A stretch of 64,000 nucleotides of DNA, taken from the NCBI RefSeq assembly GCF_041435335.1, contig NZ_CP108430.1, forward strand, positions 5,803,001 to 5,867,000, written 5' to 3'. This document shows positions 33,533 through 43,681 of the stretch, piece after piece. Within the stretch, counting starts at the first letter, position 1. Each line of letters opens with the position of its first letter. The DNA comes from Streptomyces sp. NBC_01283 (lineage in GTDB: Bacteria; Actinomycetota; Actinomycetes; Streptomycetales; Streptomycetaceae). The position numbers and the translations under genes were made by a program. The notes beneath the pieces were generated by a model, which saw only the letters and a program-made list of their open reading frames with translations, did no database searches and was not told where the DNA came from.

Positions 33533-35350
33533 CTACTCGACGGTGACGGACTTCGCCAGGTTGCGCGGCTTGTCGATGTCCCGGCCCAGGGCCAACGCCG
33601 TGTGGTAGGCGAGGAGTTGGAGCGGGATGCCCATCAGGATCGGGTCCAGCTCGTTCTCGTTCTTCGGGACGAGGATCGTCTGGTCGGCCTTCTCCTGCTC
33701 TTGGTGCGCGACCGCGAGGATCTTGCCGCTGCGGGCCTTGATCTCCTCCAGGGCGGCGCGGTTCTTCTCCAGGAGGTCGTCGTCCGGGACGATCGCGACC
33801 GTGGGGAGCGCGGGCTCGATGAGCGCGAGCGGGCCGTGCTTCAGCTCGGACGCCGGGTAGGCCTCGGCGTGGATGTACGAGACCTCCTTGAGCTTCAGGG
33901 AGGCCTCGCGGGCCACGGGATAGCCGCGTACGCGTCCGATGAAGAGCATCGAGCGGGCGTCCGCGTACCCCTTCGCGATCTTCTTGATCTCGTCCTCCTG
34001 CTTGAGGATCTCCGAGATCTGGCCGGGCAGCTTGCGCAGGCCCTCGATGATCCGCTTGCCGTCGGAGACCGACAGGTCACGGATGCGGCCCAGGTGCAGG
34101 GCGAGCAGGCCGAAGGCGACCGTGGTGTTCGTGAAGCACTTGGTGGAGACCACGCAGACCTCCGGGCCCGCGTGGACGTACACGCCCGCGTCGGCCTCAC
34201 GGGCGATCGCGGAACCGACGACGTTCACGACGCCCAGGACGCGGGCGCCCTTGCGCTTCAGCTCCTGGACGGCGGCGAGCACGTCGTACGTCTCGCCGGA
34301 CTGGGAGACGGCGATGTAGAGGGTGTCGGGGTCCACCACCGGATTGCGGTAGCGGAACTCGCTCGCGGGCTCGGCGTCCGCGGGGATGCGGGCCAGCTCC
34401 TCGATCATCTGGGCGCCGATCATGCCCGCGTGGTACGAGGTGCCGCAGCCGAGGATCTTGACGCGGCGCACCTTGCGGGCGTCGTGCGCGTCGAGGTTCA
34501 GGCCGCCGAGGTGCACGGTGGAGAAGCGGTCGTCGATGCGGCCGCGCAGGACGCGGTCCACGGCCTCGGGCTGCTCGAAGATCTCCTTGTGCATGTACGT
34601 GTCGTGACCGCCCATGTCGTACGACTCCGCCTCCCACTCCACGGTGGTCGGCGAGGCGGTCGTACGGGAGCCCTCGGTCGTGTACGTGCGGTAGTCGTCG
34701 GCCTTGATCGTGGCCATCTCGCCGTCGTCGAGGGTGACGACCTGGCGGGTGTGCGAGACGAGCGCGGCGACGTCCGAGGCGACGAACATCTCCTTCTCGC
34801 CGATGCCGAGGACCACGGGGGAGCCGTTGCGGGCGACGACGATGCGGTCGTTGAAGTCGGCGTGCAGGACGGCGATGCCGTACGTGCCCTCGACGTGGCG
34901 CAGGGCCTCGCGGACCTTGTCCTCCAGCTTGTCCGCCTGGGCGCGGGCGATGAGGTGGGTGAGGACCTCGGTGTCCGTCTCGGAGAGGAACTCGACGCCG
35001 TCGGCGGTGAGCTTGGCGCGCAGCTCGGAGGCGTTGTCGATGATGCCGTTGTGGACGACGGCGACCTTGTCGTCACCGGACATGTGCGGGTGGGCGTTCT
35101 CGTCGGACGGCGCGCCGTGGGTGGCCCAGCGGGTGTGGGCGATGCCGGTGGTGCCCTTGAAGCGGGCGGGCACCTTGGCTTCCAGGTCGCGGACCCGGCC
35201 CTTCGCCTTGACCATCTTCAGGCCGGCGGTCTTGGGGCTGGTGATGACGACGCCCGCGGAGTCGTAGCCGCGGTACTCCAGGCGCTGAAGGCCTTCGAGG
35301 AGGAGGGGAGCCACGTCACGCTTGCCGATGTAACCGACGATTCCGCACAT
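33533..35350 (-). CDS. glmS: glutamine--fructose-6-phosphate aminotransferase (isomerising)
   Basis: 605 aa, usual length. The N-terminal glutaminase domain starts MCGIVGYIG with Cys2 as nucleophile after Met removal, and contains HTRWATHG. Two SIS domains follow (CGTSYHAGMIG, SQSGETYDVL and VVSTKCFTNTT), ending in KSVTVE as in all GlmS. It makes glucosamine-6-phosphate for wall synthesis and is tied to amino-sugar metabolism with the chitinolytic genes nearby. Streptomyces often have two glmS genes. No glmS ribozyme was recognised upstream (only 55 bases to the next gene). Confidence 0.97.
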   Translation of the reverse strand: MCGIVGYIGKRDVAPLLLEGLQRLEYRGYDSAGVVITSPKTAGLKMVKAKGRVRDLEAKVPARFKGTTGIAHTRWATHGAPSDENAHPHMSGDDKVAVVHNGIIDNASELRAKLTADGVEFLSETDTEVLTHLIARAQADKLEDKVREALRHVEGTYGIAVLHADFNDRIVVARNGSPVVLGIGEKEMFVASDVAALVSHTRQVVTLDDGEMATIKADDYRTYTTEGSRTTASPTTVEWEAESYDMGGHDTYMHKEIFEQPEAVDRVLRGRIDDRFSTVHLGGLNLDAHDARKVRRVKILGCGTSYHAGMIGAQMIEELARIPADAEPASEFRYRNPVVDPDTLYIAVSQSGETYDVLAAVQELKRKGARVLGVVNVVGSAIAREADAGVYVHAGPEVCVVSTKCFTNTTVAFGLLALHLGRIRDLSVSDGKRIIEGLRKLPGQISEILKQEDEIKKIAKGYADARSMLFIGRVRGYPVAREASLKLKEVSYIHAEAYPASELKHGPLALIEPALPTVAIVPDDDLLEKNRAALEEIKARSGKILAVAHQEQEKADQTILVPKNENELDPILMGIPLQLLAYHTALALGRDIDKPRNLAKSVTVE

Positions 35351-35405
35351 AGAAGGAGTCCTAGCCGTAGAGGGTGGTGGTGGTTGCGGTGTTCCTGGCC
35401 TGTTC

Positions 35406-35663
35406 TCAGCCGTAGATCATGCGGCGCAGCTGTCTGAGGCTGAGCTCGGGCGGCGCGACCGCGCGGTACTTGAGGTCCGCCGAGATCTGTTCGAAGATCG
35501 CCGCGTTCAGCAGGCCCTGACCCTGCAGCTCGCGGTGGCGGCGACGGACGAACTGTTCGGTCGTCTCGTCGAAGTAGGCGAGCACGTCCTGGATGACCCG
35601 CAGGGCTTCGCCCCGCTGGAGCGGGGTGCTGCGGGTCAGGTGGTCCACCAGGTCGTCGTGCAT
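35406..35663 (-). CDS. conserved hypothetical protein, 85 aa
   Basis: ATG 35663 with GGAGG upstream (GAGGAACAGTCCTCC region). The sequence looks all-helical and charged (VIQDVLAYFDETTEQFVRRRH, PPELSLRQLRRMIYG). No domain, signal or membrane segment recognised. It is 55 bases upstream of glmS on the same strand and may be co-transcribed with it. Codon use is normal. Function unknown. Confidence 0.75.
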   Translation of the reverse strand: MHDDLVDHLTRSTPLQRGEALRVIQDVLAYFDETTEQFVRRRHRELQGQGLLNAAIFEQISADLKYRAVAPPELSLRQLRRMIYG

Positions 35664-35749
35664 TCGTTGATCCTGGAGGAACAGTCCTCCACGTGCAACA
35701 ATCCTGCCCGATTCCGGGCAGGATGATGGTGAAAACCGGCCCCGACGGC

Positions 35750-36646
35750 CTACATGCGCTTCAGTACCGCCTGCTTGGCGAGGGAGAACTCCTCGTCCGT
35801 GAGTATCCCCGCCTGGTGCAGTTCGCCCAGCTCGCGCAGGCGCCGCAGGAGCGCGTCGTGATCGTCCTCGGCCGGGGCGGCGGGCGCGGGGACGGAAGCG
35901 GACTTCGTCAGGGCGGGCGGCGCCTCAGCGGACTCCGCCACGGCCGCCGCCGGGTGCGGCAGCCGCACCTGCACGGCAGCCGCCACCAGCGCCATCAGCG
36001 GGTCCTTCTTGAAGCCCCACAGCTCGACCGAGTTCGGGTCGTACTTCGGCGGGGCCTTGGTGGGCGCGTGCCGGACGGTGAAGCGGAGGTAGCCGTTCTC
36101 CAGGCCCGCCGCGGGCTGCCACTCCACCGCCGCGACCTCGGAGAGGGCCAGCGTGCGCGTACCGGCGGCGGACTTCGCCTCCTCCGTCTTCCAGTTCCAC
36201 TCCAGGCGGATGTGCTCCCCGTCGAAGCTCGCCGTGCCGTCCCCCGCCGACACCGACAGCGGCACCGGCGGACCCGGCAGCAGATAGCTGTCGCAGGGCG
36301 CGGTGGGCACCTGCTCGATCAGCAGCGCGTTGCGGACCTCGTCGACGACGTACTCCGCGACCCCGTAACGGTCCGATTCCACCGTCAGCTGATACGGGTC
36401 CGCGGCCTCCCCGAGCTTGCCCCCGGCGGCCTGCAGCAACGGATCCGCGCCGTCCCGCAGCCGCAGCCTCAGCCGCCCCGACTTCTTCCCCTGTTCGAAG
36501 GCGATGCCCGCCAACGCGCCCAGCGGCACGGCCAGTTCTCCCAGCGACCTGCGCAGCAGAGACACGTTCTTGTCGCGTCCCGGCACAAGGCGCAGCGTCT
36601 CTCCGTCGAAGGTCCAGGTCCCGTCGCGCTGGATGATTTCCGCCAT
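35750..36646 (-). CDS. DUF4429 / SHOCT domain protein
   Basis: 298 aa. Two DUF4429-like repeats: MAEIIQRDGTWTFDGETL with GKKSGRLRLRLRDGADPLLQ, and GDGTASFDGEHIRLEW with GLENGYLRFTVRHAPTKAP. The C-terminus (about 265-298) is a SHOCT module (LLRRLRELGELHQAGILTDEEFSLAKQAVL, split in two blocks), a short domain found on many actinobacterial proteins. DUF4429 is a PH-like beta fold of unknown role. It is divergent to the hexosaminidase gene, 72 bases from its start. Confidence 0.85.
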   Translation of the reverse strand: MAEIIQRDGTWTFDGETLRLVPGRDKNVSLLRRSLGELAVPLGALAGIAFEQGKKSGRLRLRLRDGADPLLQAAGGKLGEAADPYQLTVESDRYGVAEYVVDEVRNALLIEQVPTAPCDSYLLPGPPVPLSVSAGDGTASFDGEHIRLEWNWKTEEAKSAAGTRTLALSEVAAVEWQPAAGLENGYLRFTVRHAPTKAPPKYDPNSVELWGFKKDPLMALVAAAVQVRLPHPAAAVAESAEAPPALTKSASVPAPAAPAEDDHDALLRRLRELGELHQAGILTDEEFSLAKQAVLKRM

Positions 36647-36676
36647 GCGACGATTCTTCCATCGGCCGGCGGCAGA

Positions 36677-36692
36677 AGTGGTCTACACCCTT
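36677..36692. promoter_or_regulatory. DasR-like responsive element (dre)
   Basis: AGTGGTCTACACCCTT, close to the dre consensus ACTGGTCTAGACCACT (core TGGTCTA-n-ACC kept). It lies 27-42 bases before the hexosaminidase ATG, a repressing position for DasR, the GlcNAc-responsive regulator. Confidence 0.7.
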
Positions 36693-36718
36693 GACCCGCC
36701 CCGGGGTGCAAGGTACCC

Positions 36719-38392
36719 ATGGTGACCGTTCGATGGAGATGCACCACAGTGATGGCCCGTCGAAGGGACCCGCTCGTGAGACAGCACCACAGATCGACCC
36801 GCCTGTTCGGCTCGTTGCTGCTCGTCGCCGCGGCCGGCCTCTCGTCCGTGGCCGCGGCGCCCGGCGGCGGAGCGGAGGAAACAGCCACGGCCGCCGCGCC
36901 GACCCCGCTCGGCCAGATCGTCCCGGCCCCCGCGTCCGCCGCGCCCGGCGGATCCCCGTACGAGATCAGCGCCAAGACCCGCATCCGGGTCGGCGAATCC
37001 CGCGAGGCGCGCGCGATCGGCGGCCAACTCGCCGACGTCCTGCGCCCCTCCACCGGCTACCCCCTGAAGGTCACCGACGACGAGGGCCGCGACGGCATCC
37101 GGCTGCGCCTGAGCACCAAGGACACGTCCCTGGGGAACGAGGGCTACCGCCTGGAGTCCGGGCGGGGCTCGCTCACCATCACGGCCCGCAAGCCCGCCGG
37201 GCTCTTCTACGGCGTCCAGACGCTGCGCCAGCAACTGCCCGCGGCGGCAGAGAAGAAGACCGGGCAGAAGGGCCCCTGGAAGGTCGCGGGCGGCACCATC
37301 AAGGACACGCCGCGCTATGCGCACCGCGGCGCGATGCTCGACGTGTCGCGGCACTTCTTCTCGGTCGACAAGGTCAAGCGCTACATCGACCAGATGTCGC
37401 TCTACAAGGTCAACAAGCTGCACCTGCACCTCAGCGACGACCAGGGCTGGCGCATCGCCATCGACTCCTGGCCCAGGCTCGCCACGTACGGCGGCTCCAC
37501 GCAGGTCGGCGGCGGCCAGGGCGGCTACTACACGAAGGCCCAGTACAAGGACATCGTCAAGTACGCGGCATCGCGGCAGCTCGAAGTGATCCCCGAGATC
37601 GACATGCCGGGTCACACGAACGCTGCACTCGCCTCGTACGCCGAGCTGAACTGCGACGGCGTCGCGCCCCCGCTCTACACCGGCACCGAGGTCGGCTTCA
37701 GCTCGCTCTGCGTCAAGAAGGACGTGACGTACGACTTCGTGGACGACGTGATCCGCGAGATCGCCGCCCTGACGCCCGGCAAGTACATCCACATCGGCGG
37801 CGACGAAGCCCACTCCACCAGCCACGAGGACTACGTGGCGTTCATGAACAAGGTCCAGCCGGTGGTCGCCAAGTACGGCAAGACCGCGATCGGCTGGCAC
37901 CAGCTGACCGGCGCCACACCCGCCAAGGGCGCCATCGCGCAGTACTGGGGCTATGACGCCACCGGCGCCGCCGAGCGCGAGCAGGTCGTGAACGCGGCGA
38001 AGAAGGGCACCAAGCTGGTCCTCTCGCCCGCCGACCGTGCCTACCTCGACATGAAGTACGACAAGGACACCCCGCTGGGTCTGGCCTGGGCGGGATACGT
38101 CTCGACACAGCGCAGCTACGACTGGGACCCGGGGACGTACCTGAAGGGCGCGCCCGCGGAGTCGATCCAGGGCGTCGAGGCGCCGCTGTGGTCGGAGACG
38201 CTCTCGACGTCGGCGCACATCGAGTACATGGCGTTCCCGCGCCTTCCCGGCATCGCCGAGCTCGGCTGGTCGCCCGCCTCGACGCACGACTGGGACGCGT
38301 ACAAGGTGCGGCTCGCCCAGCAGGGGCCGCGCTGGGACGCGCTCGGGATCGGGTACTACAAGGCGCCGGACGTGCCGTGGCCGGGCAAGTAG
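36719..38392 (+). CDS. secreted GH20 beta-N-acetylhexosaminidase
   Basis: 557 aa. After a basic start, a signal segment (LFGSLLLVAAAGLSSVAAA, about residues 30-48) directs export. A GH20b domain precedes the catalytic barrel, which starts at about 190 with YAHRGAMLDVSRHFF. The catalytic pair is in YIHIGGDEAH; also KLHLHLSDDQGW and EIDMPGHTNAAL are typical of GH20. It removes terminal GlcNAc from chito-oligosaccharides. Start 36719 has AAGG upstream; ATG 36752 is the alternative. DasR-type control is suggested by the dre-like site. Converges on the des operon. Confidence 0.94.
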   Translation: MVTVRWRCTTVMARRRDPLVRQHHRSTRLFGSLLLVAAAGLSSVAAAPGGGAEETATAAAPTPLGQIVPAPASAAPGGSPYEISAKTRIRVGESREARAIGGQLADVLRPSTGYPLKVTDDEGRDGIRLRLSTKDTSLGNEGYRLESGRGSLTITARKPAGLFYGVQTLRQQLPAAAEKKTGQKGPWKVAGGTIKDTPRYAHRGAMLDVSRHFFSVDKVKRYIDQMSLYKVNKLHLHLSDDQGWRIAIDSWPRLATYGGSTQVGGGQGGYYTKAQYKDIVKYAASRQLEVIPEIDMPGHTNAALASYAELNCDGVAPPLYTGTEVGFSSLCVKKDVTYDFVDDVIREIAALTPGKYIHIGGDEAHSTSHEDYVAFMNKVQPVVAKYGKTAIGWHQLTGATPAKGAIAQYWGYDATGAAEREQVVNAAKKGTKLVLSPADRAYLDMKYDKDTPLGLAWAGYVSTQRSYDWDPGTYLKGAPAESIQGVEAPLWSETLSTSAHIEYMAFPRLPGIAELGWSPASTHDWDAYKVRLAQQGPRWDALGIGYYKAPDVPWPGK

Positions 38393-38411
38393 GCACCTGA
38401 CGTACGGACAG

Positions 38412-38447
38412 GAGTGGGCTCCAGGGGACCGTCCCTGGAGCCCACTC
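38412..38447. terminator. bidirectional terminator between hexosaminidase and desD
   Basis: GAGTGGGCTCCAGGG, loop GACCGT, CCCTGGAGCCCACTC: perfect 15-bp stem between convergent genes. Confidence 0.93.
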
Positions 38448-38465
38448 GGCTTGTGCGGTACCGCT

Positions 38466-40232
38466 TTACGCGATCGGGTTCCTCAGCGTCCCGACCAGCT
38501 GGAGGGCCCCCGCCGGGTCGGCGAGGTCCACCATCTGCTCGTTGTCCCGCAGCTGGAGCCGGTTCAGGCAGGAGCGCGCGAACTCCGGGGCGAACATGTC
38601 GTACTGCTTGAACTTGTCGGCCAGCTGGGGCGTGGCCTCCTGGTACGTCGTCACGCATTCGGCGACGGCGCCCCAGAACGTCTCCTCGTCCACCAGGCCC
38701 TCGGTGACGAGGCTCGCGGACAGGAAGCGGAAGAAGCAGTCGAAGACGTCCGTGAAGATCGACAGGAGCTTCTGGTCGTCGGGGACCTCGACCCGCAGGC
38801 GTTCGACCGCGGGCGGCAGCACCGCGTCCGGGTCCATGACCGCGATCTCCTCGGCGATGTCCTTGAAGATCGCCCGCTGTACGACGCCGTCCTTCAGGAC
38901 CAGGATGACGTTCTCGCCGTGCGGCATGTAGACGAGGTCGTACATGTAGAAGCTGTGCAGGAGCGGCGTCAGGTAGGCGTGCAGATAGCCGCGCAGCCAT
39001 TCGGCGGGGGGGAGGCCCGAGCGCTCGATGAGGGCGCCCGCGAAGGACGCGCCCTCCAGGTCGGTGTGCAACAGGGAGGCCATCGTGGCCAGTTGCTCGC
39101 CCTCGGCCAGGGACGGGACGGGGCTCTCGCGCCACAGGGCCGCGAGCATTTTGCGGTACGGGGAGTAGCGGTCGGTCGCGGCCTCGTACTCCAGGTGGCG
39201 ATAGCCGACGGCCGCGCGCTCGCGGATGATCGTGAGGCCGGTCGACTTCAGGGTCTCGTCGGTGTCGATGAGGTTCGCGAGCCAGTCGTTGATCGCCGGG
39301 GTCGCCTCCATGTACGCGGCCGAAAGCCCGCGCATGAAGCCCATGTTGATGACCGAGAGGGCCGTTTTGACGTAGTGCTTGGCCGGTTCGCTCTTGTTGA
39401 AGAACGTACGGATCGACTGCTGGGCCAGGTACTCGTCGTCGCCCTCGCCCAGGCAGACCAGGTGCCGCTGGGCGACCTCGGCGGCGAAGGTCACGGAGAG
39501 CTTGTTCCACCACTGCCAGGGGTGCGCCGGGATCAGGAGGTAGTCCTCCGGGTCCAGGCCCTGGTCGCGGAGTCTGCGGTCGAAGCGGTCCAGGGTCTCC
39601 TGGCCGAGCTCGGCGCGCAGGAACGACTCGTAGTCGATGCCGGCGCCCGCCGTGAACGCGGCCCGCTCCTTGCTCGCGGCCAGCCACACGAGCCGTACGG
39701 GGCTCGCGGTCTCGGGAGCGTACGAGAGGTACTCGTGCACGCCGAAGCCGAGCCGGCCGTTGTTGGCGACGAAGCAGGGATGGCCCTCGGTCATGCCCGT
39801 CTCGATCTCCTGGAAGCCGGAGCGGGAGAGCTCGGCGGCCGGGATCGCGGGCTTGGTGAGTTTGTAGCAGGTGCCGGAGAGCGTGGAGGAGATCTCCTCC
39901 AGGTAGACCGGCAGGATCTCGTCGCTCAGGCCGAGCGCCGTCCGCAGCTCGACGAAGAAGTCGAGGGCGTTCAGCGGGAGTTCGGTGCCGTCGCGGTGCC
40001 GGGAGATCGAGTCGGCGTCGACCTGCCAGTGGTCGAGCCGCAGCCGCTTGGCGGTGAAGCGGTAGCGGGTCAGGGCGTCGTCGCTGCGGATGACGTATTT
40101 GTCCTCACCCAGTGGCTCCGGGGTGAAGAGTCGCTCGTGGGAGAACTCGGCGATCGCCTTGCGGATGAGGAGACGGTTGGCCTGCTCCCAGCGCTCGGGG
40201 GAGAGGTGCGCCGTGGCGTCGGACAGGGTCAT
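38466..40232 (-). CDS. desD: desferrioxamine synthetase (NIS, IucA/IucC family)
   Basis: 588 aa from ATG 40232, which overlaps the desC stop (ATGA). IucA/IucC-type NRPS-independent siderophore synthetase with LLIPAHPWQWWN and IRTFFNKSEPAKHYVKTALS (split) as recognisable conserved segments, and a FhuF-like C-terminal region with MYDLVYMPHGEN. It condenses and cyclises N-hydroxy-N-succinyl/acetyl-cadaverine units into desferrioxamines using ATP. Last gene of desABCD; control by the iron box ahead of desA. Confidence 0.97.
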   Translation of the reverse strand: MTLSDATAHLSPERWEQANRLLIRKAIAEFSHERLFTPEPLGEDKYVIRSDDALTRYRFTAKRLRLDHWQVDADSISRHRDGTELPLNALDFFVELRTALGLSDEILPVYLEEISSTLSGTCYKLTKPAIPAAELSRSGFQEIETGMTEGHPCFVANNGRLGFGVHEYLSYAPETASPVRLVWLAASKERAAFTAGAGIDYESFLRAELGQETLDRFDRRLRDQGLDPEDYLLIPAHPWQWWNKLSVTFAAEVAQRHLVCLGEGDDEYLAQQSIRTFFNKSEPAKHYVKTALSVINMGFMRGLSAAYMEATPAINDWLANLIDTDETLKSTGLTIIRERAAVGYRHLEYEAATDRYSPYRKMLAALWRESPVPSLAEGEQLATMASLLHTDLEGASFAGALIERSGLPPAEWLRGYLHAYLTPLLHSFYMYDLVYMPHGENVILVLKDGVVQRAIFKDIAEEIAVMDPDAVLPPAVERLRVEVPDDQKLLSIFTDVFDCFFRFLSASLVTEGLVDEETFWGAVAECVTTYQEATPQLADKFKQYDMFAPEFARSCLNRLQLRDNEQMVDLADPAGALQLVGTLRNPIA

Positions 40233-40795
40233 ATCGCCGATTCCCTTTCGCGTACTGCTTCTTCGCGTACTGCTTCTTCGAACTGCTCGCGGGTGCAGAA
40301 GCTCAGCAGAGCCTTCTTCTCCGGCTTCTGGATGACCTCGGCCGCCCGGAAACCGACGGCTTCGTTGAGGGCGTGCACGGCCTTGTTGTCGACATCGGGC
40401 TCGACGACGACGCGCTGGGTCGCCGGGTCGGCGAAGAGCGTCTCCATCACCTTGGTGATCACGTCCCGGGTGAAGCCGGGGATGCGGACGTCGGAGGGCG
40501 CGGTGAGGAAGTGCATGCCCACGTCGCCGGGCTGCGGCTCGTAGAGGCCGACGAGCTCGACGTACCGGGGGTCGTAGCGCTCCATCAGGAAGGCGGGGAC
40601 GCCTTTGAGGAGGCCGATGAACGCGTCGTGGTGCTCGTGGGCGGCGATCGCCATGTACTCGCGCTCGACGTCCGGCAGCGTCGCGTCCTGCATCATCCAG
40701 AACGAGGCCTTGGGGTGGGTGACCCAGCCGTGCAGGAGCTCGGCGTCCTTCAGGGGGTCGAGGGGGCGGAGGGTCAGCTCGGGTTCTGTGCTCAT
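40229..40795 (-). CDS. desC: acyl-CoA:N-hydroxycadaverine acyltransferase (GNAT)
   Basis: 188 aa, RimJ/IucB-like acetyltransferase fold: [50 protein letters not shown]. It transfers acetyl or succinyl to N-hydroxycadaverine. Overlaps both neighbours by 4 bases (ATGA), showing translational coupling. The C-terminus has a short duplicated [11 protein letters not shown] tract. Confidence 0.95.
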   Translation of the reverse strand: MSTEPELTLRPLDPLKDAELLHGWVTHPKASFWMMQDATLPDVEREYMAIAAHEHHDAFIGLLKGVPAFLMERYDPRYVELVGLYEPQPGDVGMHFLTAPSDVRIPGFTRDVITKVMETLFADPATQRVVVEPDVDNKAVHALNEAVGFRAAEVIQKPEKKALLSFCTREQFEEAVREEAVRERESAI

Positions 40796-42084
40796 ACGGC
40801 GAACTCCTGGAACGCGATGGACTTCTCGACGGGGTAGTACTCGGCGCCGAGCAGCTCACCGATGATGTACGCGTTGCGGTAGGGGCCCATGCCCAGGTCG
40901 GGGCTGGTCAGCGAGTGGGCGTGCACGGCGCCGTTCTGCAGGAAGATGCCGCGGCCCGTGGTGTCGATCGAGTAGTTGCGGGCGACCTCGAAGCGGCCGC
41001 GGCCGTCCCAGCGGATGCGGTCGCGCACGGGCTCCAGGAAGTCGGGCGTGACGTACTGGTAGCCGGTGGCCAGGATCAGGCCCTCGGACTCCAGCTCGAA
41101 GTCCTTGCCCTGCTCGTCCTGGCGCAGGCCCAGGGTGTAGGTGCCGTTCTCGTGACGGGCGCTCTGCAGCGAGGAGTTGGTGAGCAGCCGCGTCGGCACC
41201 GGGCCGCCGAGGTTCTTCTGGTAGAGGAGGTCGAATATCTCGTTGATCAGGTCGCCGTCGATGCCCTTGAAGAGCGTCTTCTGCTGGTCCTGGAGGCGGT
41301 AGCGGGTCGCCTCCGGCAGTGCGTGGAAGTAGTCGACGTACTCCGGAGAGGTCATCTCCAGCGTCAGCTTCGTGTATTCGAGGGGGAAGAAGCGGGGGGA
41401 GCGCGTGACCCAGTTGAGGCGGTAGCCGTGGACGTCGATCTCGCTCAGGAGGTCGTAGTAGATCTCGGCGGCGGACTGGCCGCTGCCGACGAGCGTGATC
41501 GACTCCTTCTTCTGGAGCTCCTGCTTGGACTGCAGGTAGCGGGAGTTGTGGATGAAGTCCCCGCCGAGGTCCGCGCACGACTCGGGGATGTGCGGCGGGG
41601 TGCCGGTACCGAGGACGAGGTGGCGGGCGCGGAAGGTGTCGCCCGTGGAGGTGTGGACGACGTACAGGTCGTCGGCGTACGTCACCTCGGTGACCGTCGT
41701 GCTGAAGCGGACCGAGGAGAGTTTCGCGGCGGCCCAGCGGCAGTAGTCGTTGTACTCGGTGCGCAGCGGATAGAAGTTCTCGCGGATGTAGAACGAGTAC
41801 AGCCGCCCGGATTCCTTCAGGTAGTTGAGGAAGGAGTACGGGGACGTCGGGTCCGCGAGGGTCACCAGGTCCGACATGAACGGGGTCTGGAGGTGGGCGC
41901 CCTCCAGGAACATGCCCGAGTGCCACTCGAAGTCCGGCTTGGACTCAAGGAAGAGGCCGGTCAGCTCGTCGATCGGTTCGGTGAGGCAGGCGAGGCCGAG
42001 GTTGAAGGGGCCCAGGCCGATACCGATGAAGTCCAGTGGTTCCACCGGTTCCAGTGGTTCTCGGTGATCAGGAAGCGCGGTCAA
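40792..42084 (-). CDS. desB: cadaverine N-monooxygenase (FAD/NADPH)
   Basis: 430 aa, lysine/ornithine N-monooxygenase family. FAD motif [12 protein letters not shown], substrate/FAD region [18 protein letters not shown] (split), NADPH motif [15 protein letters not shown] and the late LATGYQY motif. It hydroxylates cadaverine made by DesA. Start ATG 42084 overlaps the desA stop by 17 bases. Confidence 0.97.
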   Translation of the reverse strand: MTALPDHREPLEPVEPLDFIGIGLGPFNLGLACLTEPIDELTGLFLESKPDFEWHSGMFLEGAHLQTPFMSDLVTLADPTSPYSFLNYLKESGRLYSFYIRENFYPLRTEYNDYCRWAAAKLSSVRFSTTVTEVTYADDLYVVHTSTGDTFRARHLVLGTGTPPHIPESCADLGGDFIHNSRYLQSKQELQKKESITLVGSGQSAAEIYYDLLSEIDVHGYRLNWVTRSPRFFPLEYTKLTLEMTSPEYVDYFHALPEATRYRLQDQQKTLFKGIDGDLINEIFDLLYQKNLGGPVPTRLLTNSSLQSARHENGTYTLGLRQDEQGKDFELESEGLILATGYQYVTPDFLEPVRDRIRWDGRGRFEVARNYSIDTTGRGIFLQNGAVHAHSLTSPDLGMGPYRNAYIIGELLGAEYYPVEKSIAFQEFAV

Positions 42085-43516
42085 GGGTCTCTCCCAGGTA
42101 CTGCTCGGCGTGGCCGGCGATCAGATCGAGGACGGCCGTGATGTCGGCGACCGTGGTCTCGGGGTTGAGCAGGGTGAACTTGAGGTACTGGCGCTCGCCG
42201 ACCTTGGTGCCCGCGACGACGGCGTCACCGGAGGCGAACAGGGCCTTGCGGGCGTAGAGGTTGGCGCGGTCGATGGCGGACGGGTCGCAGATCGACTCGG
42301 GGATGTAGCGGAAGACGAGCGTGGAGAGCCGGGGCTCCACCACGACGTCGTAGCGGGGGTCGGCGGCGAGCAGCTCCCAGCCCTCGACCGCCAGGTCGCA
42401 GACGGAGTCGAAGAGCTCGCCGATGGCGTCGGCGCCCATCACGCGCAGCGTCATCCACAGCTTCAGGGCGTCGAAGCGCCGCGTGGTCTGCAGGGACTTG
42501 TCGACCTGGTTGGGGATGCGCTCCTGCACCATGCGGCGCGGGTTGAGGTACTCCGCGTGGTATGTCGCGTGGCTCAGCGTGGCGCGGTCCCGCACCAGGA
42601 CGGCGGAGGAACTCACCGGCTGGAAGAAGGACTTGTGGTAGTCGACGGTCACGGAGTCGGCGCGCTCGATGCCGTCGATGCGCCCGCGGTTCTTGCGCGA
42701 GGCGAGCAGACCGCAGCCGTACGCCGCGTCGACGTGCATCCAGGTGCCGTACTGCTGGCAGAGTTCGGCGATCTCGGGGAGCGGGTCGATGGAGCCGAAG
42801 TCGGTGGTGCCGGCGGTGGCGACGACCGCCATGGGGGTGAGGTCGTTGTCGCGGCAGCGCTCCAGCTCGCGGGCGAGGGCCACGGTCTGCATGCGCTTGT
42901 CGTGGTCGGTGGGGATGACGATCACGGCGTCCTCGCCGAGGCCGAGCAGCGTCGCGGCTTTCTGGATGCTGAAGTGGCCGACCTCGGAGGCGAAGATGCG
43001 CAGCCGGTCGGCCGGCAGGCCCGCCTTGGCTGCCTCCTCGCGGGCGAGCAGCATGGCCTGGAGGTTGGACTGCGAGCCGCCGCTGGTGAAGACGCCGTCG
43101 GCGGCCGGGCCGAGCCCGATGCGTTCGGCGGTCCAGTCGATGAGACGGCGCTCGATCAGTGTGCCGCCCGCGGACTGATCCCACGTATCGAGGGAAGAGT
43201 TGACCGCGGAGAGCACCGCCTCGCCGAGCACGGCCGGTATGACGACCGGGCAGTTGAGGTGCGCGAGGTAGCGGGGGTGGTGGAAGTACACGGCGTCGCG
43301 CAGGTAGAGCTCGTCGAGTTCGTCCAGGGCGGCGATGGTGTCGTGCAGGGGCTCGTCCAGGTCGACGGCCTCGATGCGGGGCGCGAGTTCGTCGACGGAG
43401 ATGCCGGTGAAAGGGCGGGAGGTGGTGGCGATTCTGGCCGCCACCCGCTCGACTCCCTCGGTCACGGAACTGCGGTAACGCTCCGCGGTGGTGTCGTTGA
43501 GCAGGTGCGAGCGCAT
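42068..43516 (-). CDS. desA: PLP-dependent lysine decarboxylase
   Basis: 482 aa, group II (glutamate/aromatic type) decarboxylase: [20 protein letters not shown], and the Schiff-base lysine in VDYHKSFF. It supplies cadaverine for desferrioxamine. First gene of the operon; an iron box lies 34-52 bases upstream of its ATG. Confidence 0.97.
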   Translation of the reverse strand: MRSHLLNDTTAERYRSSVTEGVERVAARIATTSRPFTGISVDELAPRIEAVDLDEPLHDTIAALDELDELYLRDAVYFHHPRYLAHLNCPVVIPAVLGEAVLSAVNSSLDTWDQSAGGTLIERRLIDWTAERIGLGPAADGVFTSGGSQSNLQAMLLAREEAAKAGLPADRLRIFASEVGHFSIQKAATLLGLGEDAVIVIPTDHDKRMQTVALARELERCRDNDLTPMAVVATAGTTDFGSIDPLPEIAELCQQYGTWMHVDAAYGCGLLASRKNRGRIDGIERADSVTVDYHKSFFQPVSSSAVLVRDRATLSHATYHAEYLNPRRMVQERIPNQVDKSLQTTRRFDALKLWMTLRVMGADAIGELFDSVCDLAVEGWELLAADPRYDVVVEPRLSTLVFRYIPESICDPSAIDRANLYARKALFASGDAVVAGTKVGERQYLKFTLLNPETTVADITAVLDLIAGHAEQYLGETLDRAS

Positions 43517-43549
43517 GAACTTCCTCTGGGTGAGGGGACTTGGGGGAAG

Positions 43550-43568
43550 TGAGGTAAGCCTAACCTAA
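43550..43568 (-). promoter_or_regulatory. iron box (DmdR1-type) of desABCD
   Basis: Minus strand TTAGGTTAGGCTTACCTCA against the palindrome TTAGGTTAGGCTAACCTAA: most positions match. Located just upstream of desA, it should repress the operon when iron is sufficient. Confidence 0.93.
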
Positions 43569-43626
43569 CTTCCTTGCGGGTTAAACCCAGGGGGTCCCTG
43601 TCGTCACCAGGAGGCACAAAAACGGA

Positions 43627-43657
43627 ACAGCCCCCTCCGGAATGCGGAGAGGGCTGT
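43627..43657 (-). terminator. terminator downstream of desE
   Basis: ACAGCCCCCTCCG, loop GAATG, CGGAGAGGGCTGT; a 12-13 bp stem with one bulge, 24 bases after the desE stop. Confidence 0.85.
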
Positions 43658-43681
43658 GCTCGGGCGCGGGGTTCAGCGGTG

